Part shown: piece after piece, positions 1 through 8,033 of the stretch | Layout of the letters: each line of letters begins with the position of its first letter | How positions within the stretch are numbered: the stretch's first letter is position 1 | Source of the DNA: Bacillota bacterium | GTDB lineage: Bacteria; Bacillota; Dethiobacteria; DTU022 | Assembly: GCA_011389985.1 (NCBI GenBank) | Contig: JAABTH010000010.1 | Coordinates: forward strand, 1 to 64,000 | Direction of reading: 5' to 3' | DNA length: 64,000 nt | Notes under the pieces: model-generated | What the model was told of the DNA's origin: nothing | Databases searched by the model: none | Seen by the model: the letters and a program-made list of their open reading frames with translations, nothing else | Translations under genes and position numbers: made by a program

Positions 1-999
1 TGGAATGCTTATCCCATCATTAGCTGCTCCCAATGTGATCATTTCCCCACCTGGAAAATCTCCTGCTGCGGAAACTTTAACCATTTCATATGCAAGAATA
101 TCAATGTGCTTCCTTGCCGAAGTGAGAATAACCGATTTGTCCCCATCGTAAATACCATCGGCGTATTGGTCAATATCAACACCAATAATCCATACTTCTT
201 CACCTGCGGCGGCACGGGCTTTTGCTTCATTGATCGCACCGATACCAACGCCTCCGGCAGCTGCAAAAATAGCATCCACCCCTTTGTCAAACATAGTTGC
301 CGCTAATACCTGGCCGGCTGCTACGTCTTCAAAGGTGCCCTGGTAAATGAAGTTTTCTTCCCGCATCACAATATTAGTGCCATAGTTTTCATTGGCATAG
401 AGAATACCCTGCTGAAATCCCCAACTAAACTTTTGAACTGGGGGAATCTCCATCCCACCAATGAAACCAACTTCCCCCTCACCCAGCTGAATCGCAGTGG
501 CAACAGCAGCCATAAAAGCCGATTCGTGTTCAGCAAAGAACACTGATGCTACGTTATCATTGATAACAGGCACAAAATCCCCGGCATGCGGGTAGCCATC
601 AATTAAAACAAAGTTTGTGTCTGGATATCTATCCTGCGCAGCATAAATAGCTGTTTCAAACTTGAACCCGGGGCAGACTATTAACTGAAAACCAGCATCA
701 ACCAGGTTGCCAATTTCATTGATATAATCAGCTTCAGTTGTTCCACCGGGCTGCAGATATCTTGTTTCCAGTCCAAGTTCATCTGCTGCGAGCTGAATTC
801 CTTCCCAGGTGCCCTGGTTAAAGGATTTGTCATCAATTGTGCCGGCATCAGTGACCATTCCCACTCTGAGATCTCCAGGCTCAGGTACTGCGCCTTCATC
901 ATCACCATCATCAACTACCGGCGGTGTATCTGCTTCGCCGCAGCCAATCACGGCAAAAAGAACAACAAAAGCCAAGAGTAATACTAACCACTTCTTCAT
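1..999 (-). CDS. BMP-family ABC transporter substrate-binding lipoprotein (3' end cut by window)
   Basis: Extracytoplasmic solute-binding lipoprotein of the BMP/PnrA family, whose characterised members bind nucleosides (some bind other ligands) for ABC import. The first 333 codons lie in the window and the frame is open to base 1. A signal peptide with a lipobox ends at VIGC, Cys20 being the lipidation site, followed by an acidic linker. The mature protein begins with the family signature GMVTDAGTIDDKSFNQ and continues with an alternating Rossmann-like fold (KSVILTSARKHID near the visible end). ATG at 997-999 follows a GGAGG SD, and a good sigma-A promoter lies about 40 bp upstream. Permease and ATPase genes would lie beyond the window. 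Family assignment is firm; the ligand is not determined. Confidence 0.9.
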   Translation of the reverse strand, partial: MKKWLVLLLAFVVLFAVIGCGEADTPPVVDDGDDEGAVPEPGDLRVGMVTDAGTIDDKSFNQGTWEGIQLAADELGLETRYLQPGGTTEADYINEIGNLVDAGFQLIVCPGFKFETAIYAAQDRYPDTNFVLIDGYPHAGDFVPVINDNVASVFFAEHESAFMAAVATAIQLGEGEVGFIGGMEIPPVQKFSWGFQQGILYANENYGTNIVMREENFIYQGTFEDVAAGQVLAATMFDKGVDAIFAAAGGVGIGAINEAKARAAAGEEVWIIGVDIDQYADGIYDGDKSVILTSARKHIDILAYEMVKVSAAGDFPGGEMITLGAANDGISIP

Positions 1000-1035
1000 T
1001 ATAAAACCTCCTCTTTTTCTTTAAACCATTTGTAC

Positions 1036-1063
1036 ACTATATTAAAGATGCGATTCATGTCAA
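1036..1063 (-). promoter_or_regulatory. Sigma-A promoter of the BMP lipoprotein gene
   Basis: On the minus strand TTGACA (1063-1058) and TATAGT (1041-1036) are separated by 16 bp, placing transcription start roughly 30 bases upstream of the lipoprotein ATG. Confidence 0.7.
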
Positions 1064-1324
1064 GCATAAAAAACAGATGAACCCTCGCTTAACATGCCCT
1101 CTGTACAACGTAGTAACAATTCTCCATAAAATCTGTAATTCCTTCAATGACATTCTTGCTTGGAAGAAGGATTTGGTCCTGCCTGTTAAGAAGAATATAT
1201 TTTGGACAGGTTAAGTTTCTGGATAGTATCGGCCCCACAAATTAGGTTGTAATGCTCCGTAATACTATAAATAACGGAGATATTGAGTAATATTTTTCAA
1301 ATTAATAGATAGGAGATGTTATTA
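1064..1324. other. Intergenic region between divergent BMP and ahcY genes
   Basis: About 260 bases without a credible gene. A weak plus-strand promoter candidate is TTGGAC (1202-1207), 16 bp, TAGTAT (1224-1229). A short inverted repeat CTCCGT (1255-1260) / ACGGAG (1274-1279) lies further downstream. No SAM- or SAH-riboswitch consensus was recognised, although the downstream gene is an S-adenosylhomocysteinase. Confidence 0.4.
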
Positions 1325-2566
1325 ATGAGCAGTATCAGAAATACAGAATTAGCCCCTGAAGGTCATAGAAGAATTGATTGGGTTAGCAGGCACATGCCTG
1401 TTTTAAACAAATTGATTGAGCAATACAGCAGAGAGAAACCATTCAATAATCTCAAAATGGCCGTTTGTATCCACCTTGAAGCAAAATCAGCCTATATGGC
1501 AAAGTCATTCCGGGAATGTGGCGCCGAGGTAGTAATAACCGGCAGCAACCCACTCTCTACACAGGATGCCATCGCTGCAGCCCTTGTTGAAGACGGTATT
1601 GAAGTATACGGCTGGCATGGCGCTACTACCGAGGAATATAACACTCATATTCGGAGCACTATTGATAGTGGGCCGAACTTAATTATCGATGACGGCGGCG
1701 ACTTAATCACCATGTTGCACCGTGATCGCCCTGACCTTATTGATAATGTCATCGGAGGAGCAGAGGAAACAACTACAGGGCTGATTCGCCTGAGGGCAAT
1801 GGCTGAAGAGGGTAAACTCTCTTTTCCCGTCATAGCCGTCAACGATTCAATGTGCAAATACCTTTTTGATAACCGCTACGGTACCGGACAATCTGTTTGG
1901 GACGGCATAATGCGCACTACCAACCTGCTGATATCAGGAAAAAATGTTGTCGTTTCCGGTTTTGGCTGGTGCGGGCGGGGCGTGGCAATGCGTGCTGCAG
2001 GACTTGGCGCAAACGTAATCATCACTGAAGTTGATCCTGTTCACGCCCTGGAGGCTGCAATAGAAGGTTTCAGGGTTATGCCTATGACAGAAGCAGCTCA
2101 AATTGGCGATATTTTCGTTACCACTACAGGCTGCCGTGAAGTTATCGCTGCAGAACATATCGCTCTGCTCAAAGACGGTGCCATTCTCAGCAATGCCGGT
2201 CACTTTGATGTGGAAATAGATAAAGTAGCACTGGCGGATCTTGGAGAGTATATGGGTCAGCCTCGCCAAAATATAGATGAATACAAACTTAAAGATGGAA
2301 AAAGGGTTTATCTGCTCGGTGAAGGACGCCTTGTAAACCTTGCCGCAGGCGACGGACACCCGGCAGAAATCATGGATCTTTCCTTCGCCCTGCAGTTTGA
2401 GGCTATGCTTTACCTGCTTCGTGAAGGAAAGAATCTGCCAAAATCAGTTTTAAAACTGCCGGTTGAGTCTGACCGCCGGACAGCGGCGCTGAAACTCGAA
2501 GCAATGGGTGTTAAAATCGATACTCTTAGCTGCCGGCAGGAGGAGTATCTGAAAGCCTGGCAATAG
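1325..2566 (+). CDS. ahcY: Adenosylhomocysteinase (S-adenosylhomocysteine hydrolase)
   Basis: Cytosolic NAD-dependent enzyme that reversibly splits S-adenosylhomocysteine into homocysteine and adenosine, clearing the by-product of methyltransferases. The 413-residue protein is the short bacterial/archaeal form. The NAD site reads VSGFGWCGRGVAMRAAGLGA, and the conserved C-terminal stretch includes DGHPAEIMDLSFALQ. An upstream in-frame ATG at 1316 overlaps the SD region; ATG 1325 stands 9 bases after AGGAG (1311-1315) and is preferred. It is a single-gene unit, divergent from the BMP lipoprotein gene. If that transporter imports nucleosides the two could share adenosine metabolism, but this is only a guess from position. 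Confidence 0.95.
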   Translation: MSSIRNTELAPEGHRRIDWVSRHMPVLNKLIEQYSREKPFNNLKMAVCIHLEAKSAYMAKSFRECGAEVVITGSNPLSTQDAIAAALVEDGIEVYGWHGATTEEYNTHIRSTIDSGPNLIIDDGGDLITMLHRDRPDLIDNVIGGAEETTTGLIRLRAMAEEGKLSFPVIAVNDSMCKYLFDNRYGTGQSVWDGIMRTTNLLISGKNVVVSGFGWCGRGVAMRAAGLGANVIITEVDPVHALEAAIEGFRVMPMTEAAQIGDIFVTTTGCREVIAAEHIALLKDGAILSNAGHFDVEIDKVALADLGEYMGQPRQNIDEYKLKDGKRVYLLGEGRLVNLAAGDGHPAEIMDLSFALQFEAMLYLLREGKNLPKSVLKLPVESDRRTAALKLEAMGVKIDTLSCRQEEYLKAWQ

Positions 2567-2629
2567 TTTTAAATCAATTAATAAATTAGTTTAAGGTAAC
2601 ATCTAAAAAATCTTCTAGCTTTGAGCATA

Positions 2630-3226
2630 TCAGTAAACCGTAATCAGAGCTTCGAGATTTTCAAATGTTTTTTCACCGATACCGTTTACGTCCATCAGCT
2701 CTCTGATATCGGAAAAGAAGCCGTGTTTTTCACGATGAGCAACGATCTGGCCGGCGCGAACATCACCTATTCCAGGTAAAGCTGTAAGCTCAGCAGCGCT
2801 GGCCGTATTAATATTGATCTTGCCGGAAGCATATCCGGCTGCCAGTTCATTTAATTCAGACGCTTCACCGGCTTCATAGATATAAATTTGTTCTCCGTCC
2901 AGAAGCGGACGCGCCTGGTTGATTGTTTTTTGATCAGCTTCGGCGTTAAAGCCGCCGGCTGCTTCCAAAAGCTCATATACTCTTGATCCATCAGGCAAAT
3001 GATAGATACCGGGGTTATTTACTGCACCGACCAGGTGAACCGTAATCAGGTCCGGTTCTGTCTGCATGATTTCCTGAGGTTCTTCAAAGCCGGCCCTGAC
3101 AAGCCCGGAATCTTCAGAGTTCTGCTGAAAACCTCGCCAGATACCACCGCTAATCAAAAGCAAAACCAAAAGACCGATCACAATTTTTTCATTGATCCCG
3201 CCTTTATCTTTGATCCAGTCAAACAT
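2630..3226 (-). CDS. comEA: ComEA-like SLBB / helix-hairpin-helix DNA-binding protein
   Basis: Membrane-anchored DNA-binding protein resembling the ComEA receptor of competence systems. The 198-residue protein has one transmembrane helix (about residues 14-30), an SLBB domain (about 58-110, starting ITVHLVGAVNNPGIY) and a C-terminal pair of helix-hairpin-helix motifs (about 135-198, with LTALPGIGDVRAGQI and LMDVNGIGEKTFENL). A GGAGGG SD stands 7 bases before the ATG. The partner comEC/comEB genes are not adjacent, so a role in uptake of DNA is inferred from architecture only. Confidence 0.85.
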   Translation of the reverse strand: MFDWIKDKGGINEKIVIGLLVLLLISGGIWRGFQQNSEDSGLVRAGFEEPQEIMQTEPDLITVHLVGAVNNPGIYHLPDGSRVYELLEAAGGFNAEADQKTINQARPLLDGEQIYIYEAGEASELNELAAGYASGKININTASAAELTALPGIGDVRAGQIVAHREKHGFFSDIRELMDVNGIGEKTFENLEALITVY

Positions 3227-3335
3227 ATGGCTGCCCTCCGTATCCGCCTGCTTTTACATTTACTATAAATTAATTTAAAACAGTCTTTTTATTCTATTTA
3301 ATAATCAATTTTCCTTTTCAAAAATAATAATTATA

Positions 3336-3366
3336 TAAAAAAAGCGCCCATCAACGGACGCTTCTT
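3336..3366 (-). terminator. Intrinsic terminator after the Asp23 gene
   Basis: Imperfect hairpin AAGCG...CGCTT with inner CC/GG pairs (3342-3363), followed on the minus strand by a run of seven T. It lies 32 bases past the Asp23 stop codon. Confidence 0.75.
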
Positions 3367-3397
3367 TTTAACTTAAATCTAAATGTTAATAATTAAG

Positions 3398-3871
3398 TTA
3401 TTCTTTTTTCTCTATATTGTCATCTTCTGCTTCTTTTTCTTCTTCCGGTTCTTCCTCTTCCGGGACATTTATCCCGAGAACATTGATATTAATAGCCTTA
3501 ACTTTTAACCCGGTTGTTTTTTCTACATTATCCCGGATAGACTTTTTAAGTTTATCTGTAGATTCGACTATCGAGCTACCATATTCGGCAATTACGTTCA
3601 TATCGATTATAACTGTTTCTTCTTCAATTATAACCTTAATTCCTTTAGTCAGATCCCGACGCCCCAGTTTTTCAGCAATACCCCCTACGATACCGCCGCT
3701 CATACCAGCTATACCCGGTACTTCACTGGAGACAATCCCGGTGATGATAGCAATAACCTCTGAAGATATCTTGATGCTGTCTCCTTCTTTTTTTGGATCA
3801 GGCTTTAATACAGCTTCTTCAATACCAAAAGTTTTTTCTTTTTCAAGCTTGTCATTATCCTGTTTGGCCAT
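3398..3871 (-). CDS. Asp23/Gls24 family envelope stress response protein
   Basis: Member of the Asp23/Gls24 (DUF322) family, small proteins abundant in Gram-positive bacteria and often linked to envelope or alkaline stress. The 157-residue protein has the conserved core VIAIITGIVSSEVPGIAGMS near residue 40, then GGIAEKLGRRDLTKGIKV and two beta-strand/helix segments. The last 25 residues are strongly acidic and Lys/Glu rich (EEEEPEEEKEAEDD). An AGGAGG SD precedes the ATG. It is monocistronic, with a perfect sigma-A promoter and a 5' leader hairpin upstream and a terminator downstream, so it is probably highly expressed. Confidence 0.85.
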   Translation of the reverse strand: MAKQDNDKLEKEKTFGIEEAVLKPDPKKEGDSIKISSEVIAIITGIVSSEVPGIAGMSGGIVGGIAEKLGRRDLTKGIKVIIEEETVIIDMNVIAEYGSSIVESTDKLKKSIRDNVEKTTGLKVKAININVLGINVPEEEEPEEEKEAEDDNIEKKE

Positions 3872-3897
3872 TCTATTTCCTCCTTTTTAGATTATAA

Positions 3898-3923
3898 AAG
3901 CCGGAAACTATTTTTTACCGGCC
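3898..3923 (-). promoter_or_regulatory. Leader hairpin followed by T-run before the Asp23 gene
   Basis: The minus strand carries GCCGG-T ... TCCGGC followed by TTTT just upstream of the Asp23 SD, inside the predicted 5' untranslated region. It resembles a weak attenuator or a 5' stabilising stem. No known riboswitch was recognised. Confidence 0.45.
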
Positions 3924-4007
3924 AGATGAAAACCATAAAGATATTTACACCTTAAATTATCTTTTTTTTAAATTTCATTTATAGTATTATTTCGAACTGT
4001 CTATTAT

Positions 4008-4036
4008 ATTATATAATCTGAATATTTGCCTGTCAA
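4008..4036 (-). promoter_or_regulatory. Consensus sigma-A promoter of the Asp23 gene
   Basis: Minus strand TTGACA (4036-4031), 17-bp spacer, TATAAT (4013-4008): both hexamers match consensus exactly. It predicts a leader of about 130 bases. Confidence 0.85.
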
Positions 4037-4227
4037 GTAGAAGACACTTATCACTGACAGTAGAGGAAGCCTACCAGATGGAAATCCTCGCATAAAAAAG
4101 AACCGGCATCCACCAGTTTCAAGATTAAGATAACAATTACCTGTAAGGCCAAAACCCGCGCTGTTAAAGGCAATGGCGGGGAGTTAAATATTTCTATAAG
4201 TTAGAGGGCTGAGCGTTTTTCACCCTT
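4037..4227. other. Intergenic region downstream of leuS
   Basis: No gene is visible. The only structure is a weak minus-strand hairpin CCCGC (4155-4159) / GCGGG (4176-4180) followed by four T (complement of 4151-4154), which may terminate leuS transcripts. Confidence 0.35.
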
Positions 4228-6708
4228 TTACCGGATTACAAAATTAACCAAGCGTCCCGGAACAGCTATAACCTTGACAATATTCCTGTCTCCAATTAGC
4301 TCGCCAATTCGCTCATCTTCACGCGCAGCCAGGGTCAGCTCTTCTTCGGGACAATCGGCAGGCACAACAATTCTTCCACGAACCTTCCCATTAATCTGGA
4401 CAACTATTTCGACCTCATCAACAACCAGCTTAGCAGAATCGAACTCAGGCCATGACTGTTCGTGTACACTACCTTCATTTCCGAGCAGGTGCCATGTCTC
4501 TTCAGTCAGATGAGGAGCAAATGGCGCCAGCAACAGGATAGTTTTAATAAGAGTTTCTTTTAACAGATCACTATTCTGATCTTTTTCCTCAATACCGAGG
4601 CGGTAAGAGTAGATGGCATTAACCAGTTCCATTATCGCGCTGATTGCCGTATTAAAATTAAATCGTTCCTGGATATCATAAGTTACTTTTTTAATCGTAG
4701 CATGCAGAATTCTCTCAAGCTCCGACTCTTTTTCGCCTATTTCCCCACTGCCTTTGACAGAGGCAAACTGTTCGCGGCATTCTTCTATCAAACGCCAGAT
4801 TCGACGGAGGAACCGGTTGGAGCCTTCTACTCCCTGGTCGTTCCAGTCAAGATCTTTCTCCGGGGGCGCGGCAAAAAGAATAAAAAGGCGACCTGTATCG
4901 GCTCCATATTTTTCAACAATTTCATCGGGTGTTACCACATTGCCTTTTGATTTGGACATTTTAGCGCCATCTTTATAAACCATCCCCTGTGCCAAAAGAC
5001 GACTGAAAGGCTCTTCTGCCTTGATCAATGCGGCATCGAAAAGAACTTTTGTAAAAAAGCGCGCATAGAGCAAATGTAGTACAGCATGTTCGATACCCCC
5101 GATATACTGATCAACCGGCATCCAGTAGTCAACTTCGCTCTGTTTAAAGGGGGCATCCTTGGAATGCGGGCTGGTATATCTCAAAAAGTACCAGGATGAA
5201 CAGATGAAAGTATCCATTGTATCTGTTTCACGACGTGCCGGCCCACCGCAGGTGGGGCAGGATGTTTTAACAAATTCCTCGTAATGAGCGAGTCCGGGAA
5301 CCCGGTTACCTGAAAGTTCAACATTATGTGGCAGTTCAACTGGCAAGTCAGTATCAGGAACAGGTACTGTTCCGCACTGGTCACAGTAAACAATTGGTAT
5401 GGGGGCACCCCAGTAACGCTGCCTCGAAATTAACCAGTCCCTTAAGCGGAAAGTAACCCTAAAGTCACCAAGACCTTTCTTTTTGAGGTGCTCGGTAATT
5501 TTTTTCATACCTTCTTCATTATGAAGACCATTAAAACTGCCTGAATTAACCATATTACCTTCCCCGGGATATGCTTCGGACATCGTGTTACCATCAAGTT
5601 TTCCACCTTCAGGCTGTATAACCACCCTAATCGGAAGCTTATGTTTTCGGGCAAAATCAAAGTCCCGCTGGTCATGGGCGGGAACACCCATTACCGCACC
5701 GGTTCCATAGCCCATAAGAACATAATTACCAACCAGAATTGGCACTTCTTCACCATTTATTGGGTTAATAACATGACGTCCGGTAAAAAGGCCAATTTTA
5801 GGAGCTTCCTCGGCAGTCCGTTCAATTTCACTCTCTTTTCGAACCCTGGCTACAAAATCGAGCACTTCTTTTTCCCTTTCAGTACCCTCGACCAGTTTTT
5901 TAACAAGAGGATGTTCAGGAGCAAGAACCATAGAGGTAACTCCAAAAAGCGTATCAGGCCTGGTAGTAAAGGTTTTTATTTCTTTTCCGGGAAATTCTTT
6001 GATTGTAAATGAAATCTCAGCCCCTTCACTGCGGCCGATCCAGTTCTTCTGCATAATTTTAACCCGCTCGGGCCAGTCTTCCAGTATATCCAAGTCATTA
6101 AGTAAGCGTTCAGCATATTCAGTTATACGCAAAAACCATTGCTCTAGATCGCGTGTTTCAACCACAGAGGAACAGCGCCAGCATAAACCTTTTTCAACTT
6201 GCTCATTGGCCAGTACTGTTTCACAATTTTCGCACCAGTTAACGCTGGCCTGTTTTTTATAGGCCAGACCGCGTTTATACATTAGGAGAAAGAGCCACTG
6301 TGACCAGCGATAATAATCAGGAGCAGAAGTATTAACTTCACGGCTCCAGTCATAGCTGACTCCCAGTCGATTCTGCTGTTTTTTCATATGCCCGATATTT
6401 TGCTCAGTCCAAATAGCCGGGTTGACCCTGTGCTCTATTGCTGCATTTTCTGCAGGCAGACCAAAAGCATCCCAACCCATCGGATGAATAACATTATAAC
6501 CACGCATTCGTAAAAAACGGGCCAAAACATCACCTATTGAATAGACGCGCATGTGACCCATGTGCAGCTTACCGGAAGGGTAAGGGAACATTTCCAAAAC
6601 GTAATACTTAGTTCTGTCATAATCAATTTCCGATCGGAATGAATTATCTTCAGCCCATTGCTTTTGCCATTTTCCTTCAATTTCGGCAGGATTGTAGTTT
6701 GTCACCAT
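4228..6708 (-). CDS. leuS: Leucyl-tRNA synthetase
   Basis: Class I synthetase charging tRNA-Leu in the cytosol. The 826-residue protein has the HIGH-type motif in PYPSGKLHMGHMR (near residue 40), the editing-domain threonine-rich segment TFTTRPDTLFG, CxxC pairs of a zinc region (WCENCE/CWRCSS), the KMSKS motif in GAKMSKSKGNVV, and a C-terminal anticodon-binding part. The longest frame starts at a GTG at 6720, but the GGAGG SD (6718-6714) overlaps those first codons, so ATG 6708 is the start. Expression is controlled by the T-box leader upstream. Confidence 0.96.
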   Translation of the reverse strand: MVTNYNPAEIEGKWQKQWAEDNSFRSEIDYDRTKYYVLEMFPYPSGKLHMGHMRVYSIGDVLARFLRMRGYNVIHPMGWDAFGLPAENAAIEHRVNPAIWTEQNIGHMKKQQNRLGVSYDWSREVNTSAPDYYRWSQWLFLLMYKRGLAYKKQASVNWCENCETVLANEQVEKGLCWRCSSVVETRDLEQWFLRITEYAERLLNDLDILEDWPERVKIMQKNWIGRSEGAEISFTIKEFPGKEIKTFTTRPDTLFGVTSMVLAPEHPLVKKLVEGTEREKEVLDFVARVRKESEIERTAEEAPKIGLFTGRHVINPINGEEVPILVGNYVLMGYGTGAVMGVPAHDQRDFDFARKHKLPIRVVIQPEGGKLDGNTMSEAYPGEGNMVNSGSFNGLHNEEGMKKITEHLKKKGLGDFRVTFRLRDWLISRQRYWGAPIPIVYCDQCGTVPVPDTDLPVELPHNVELSGNRVPGLAHYEEFVKTSCPTCGGPARRETDTMDTFICSSWYFLRYTSPHSKDAPFKQSEVDYWMPVDQYIGGIEHAVLHLLYARFFTKVLFDAALIKAEEPFSRLLAQGMVYKDGAKMSKSKGNVVTPDEIVEKYGADTGRLFILFAAPPEKDLDWNDQGVEGSNRFLRRIWRLIEECREQFASVKGSGEIGEKESELERILHATIKKVTYDIQERFNFNTAISAIMELVNAIYSYRLGIEEKDQNSDLLKETLIKTILLLAPFAPHLTEETWHLLGNEGSVHEQSWPEFDSAKLVVDEVEIVVQINGKVRGRIVVPADCPEEELTLAAREDERIGELIGDRNIVKVIAVPGRLVNFVIR

Positions 6709-6740
6709 GTAAACCTCCACCTTCTGTTACTTCAACAAAT

Positions 6741-7050
6741 AAAAAATCCGCCCGGTCAAGGGACGGATTCATACCCGCGGTACCACCCTTATTGGTCAGA
6801 CAAAATGTGGTGGAGCTGGCGGGAATTGAACCCGCGGCCTCTTCCATGCCAAGGAAGCGCGCTCCCCCTGCGCCACAGCCCCATGCTTTGCTGCCCTCTT
6901 TCTACCGTTAACGCCGGTTTACGGCAGCGTTACTAGAGATTACCGCTGCATCTCCGGGACGAGTTCAGCAGTTCCGCCTGCCGGTTTTCACCATACGCCA
7001 GCTCTCTGATTAAGCATTCCTGCTTACTGCTTCCCATCATCAAATACTAT
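6741..7050 (-). promoter_or_regulatory. T-box riboswitch (leucine specifier) controlling leuS
   Basis: T-box leader sensing uncharged tRNA. Reading the minus strand, a Stem I region holds AGAGAG and a GGTG distal-loop motif. The specifier loop TGAACTCG contains CTC (6963-6961), a leucine codon that fits leuS. After further stems comes the T-box sequence AAGGGTGGTACCGCGGG (6790-6774), whose 5' AAGGG can pair with CCCTT as antiterminator. The competing terminator AATCCG...CGGATT plus a T-run spans 6769-6741. Between Stem I and the antiterminator, where a Stem III helix is usual, lies a complete tRNA-Ala gene (6882-6808). Stem boundaries were drawn by eye. Confidence 0.9.
6808..6882 (-). tRNA. 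tRNA-Ala (anticodon GGC), embedded in the leuS T-box leader
   Basis: A full 75-base cloverleaf including encoded CCA. Acceptor GGGGCTG pairs with CAGCTCC and includes the G3:U70 wobble pair that identifies tRNA-Ala. The D arm is GCGC-AGGGGGA-GCGC, a rather short 7-base loop. The anticodon arm CTTCC-TTGGCAT-GGAAG gives GGC, reading GCC. The T arm is GCGGG-TTCAATT-CCCGC, the discriminator is A, then CCA. It has the same orientation as leuS and lies downstream of the leuS leader promoter and upstream of the T-box terminator, so it should be transcribed with the leader. No promoter of its own was seen. Confidence 0.95.
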
Positions 7051-7073
7051 ATAGCACCTCGAGTACACATAAC

Positions 7074-7102
7074 ATTATATGCACGGCAATGCCCCTTGTC
7101 AA
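7074..7102 (-). promoter_or_regulatory. Consensus sigma-A promoter for the T-box/tRNA-Ala/leuS unit
   Basis: Minus strand TTGACA (7102-7097), 17 bp, TATAAT (7079-7074), both perfect. Transcription should start near 7067, just before T-box Stem I. Confidence 0.85.
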
Positions 7103-7116
7103 TAGCTCTTATCTTT

Positions 7117-7989
7117 TTAAGGATTAACCTCAACCTGGTATGATTCTCCTGACTGCATATCGATTATTAGCAGCTTATTTGAAGCTATAACTCCTTCAAG
7201 ACCAGCCAAAACCTTAACAGCTTCATTCGCCTGCCAAGAGGCAAGCATGGCAGGTGTCGCTGCAGGGTTCCCAAGCTGTGTTTCAACACCTTTTTTTGCG
7301 CCACTTTCTGCAATATTACCATATATTGCTGAAAGCAAAGGCTGCTGTGGTCTGATCACGGCTATCTGGCCCAGAAATCCTGCAATTGCACCATGAACCA
7401 TTATAATCCCAAGTTCTCCACACACCTTCTCCAGATCAAACCGTGAGGGAAGGTTGTCCAGGCAATCGAGAACAAGATCGCATCCACTTAGTATTTCCGG
7501 CAGGTTCTGTTGATTTCCCAGGCAGTAATGGGTTTTTACTTCTACAGAACTGTTAACTTCAGCAATACGCTCAAAAGCTGCCTTAACTTTTGATTTGCCA
7601 AGATTATTTTCAAGTCCTAAAAGCTGACGGTTAAGGTTGCTGTCGGTAAAACTATCACCATCAACAACTACTATGCGGCCCACGCCCATCCTGGCAAGAA
7701 GCTCAAGAGTAAATCCGCCCAGGCCACCGGCGCCTATGACACCTACTTTCGCTTCGAGCAGTTTAACCTGACCGTTTATTCCCACTGTACCGATACTGCG
7801 TTGGTAGCGTTCGGGAATAATCTCTGCTTTGAGTGCATTAATTTCTACCATGCGCTTGCTAATACTGCGTTCAGCAGCAATTAACCCTGTCTGCTTCAGA
7901 GTCAGGCAGCGATAACTTTCTCCTGCGGGGTTAGTTCTTTCAACAGCGCTTTCAAGTATAGCCTTATACAAATAATCGTTTGCAGTCAT
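7117..7989 (-). CDS. ThiF/MoeB/HesA-family E1-like adenylyltransferase
   Basis: Member of the E1-like family that adenylates C-termini of ubiquitin-like sulfur carriers (ThiS, MoaD) or acts on other substrates. The 290-residue protein has the nucleotide-binding motif GVIGAGGLGGFTLELLARMG, the conserved DGDSFTDSNLNRQ segment and the NLPSRFDLEKVCGELGI region. The paired CxxC zinc motifs and a rhodanese tail typical of MoeB are not visible. An AGGTG SD (8000-7996) precedes ATG 7989 by 6 bases; a longer GTG start at 7998 would overlap it. No ThiS/MoaD-like small protein or cofactor gene is adjacent, so the substrate is unknown. Confidence 0.8.
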   Translation of the reverse strand: MTANDYLYKAILESAVERTNPAGESYRCLTLKQTGLIAAERSISKRMVEINALKAEIIPERYQRSIGTVGINGQVKLLEAKVGVIGAGGLGGFTLELLARMGVGRIVVVDGDSFTDSNLNRQLLGLENNLGKSKVKAAFERIAEVNSSVEVKTHYCLGNQQNLPEILSGCDLVLDCLDNLPSRFDLEKVCGELGIIMVHGAIAGFLGQIAVIRPQQPLLSAIYGNIAESGAKKGVETQLGNPAATPAMLASWQANEAVKVLAGLEGVIASNKLLIIDMQSGESYQVEVNP

Positions 7990-8033
7990 AATAATCACCT
8001 ATAACATTATTATTTAATCAGGGAAAACAAATT

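Noticed and set aside
1064..1324. Possible SAM or SAH riboswitch upstream of ahcY
   Set aside because: No conserved core of either class could be found by eye; only a 6-bp inverted repeat and a weak promoter are present.
1934..2359. Open frame of 141 codons antisense to ahcY
   Set aside because: No SD, no recognisable family, and it lies wholly opposite a well-conserved enzyme gene; treated as a shadow frame.
3417..3890. 157-codon plus-strand frame opposite the Asp23 gene
   Set aside because: Exact mirror of the Asp23 gene with Ser-rich composition, as expected for an antisense shadow.
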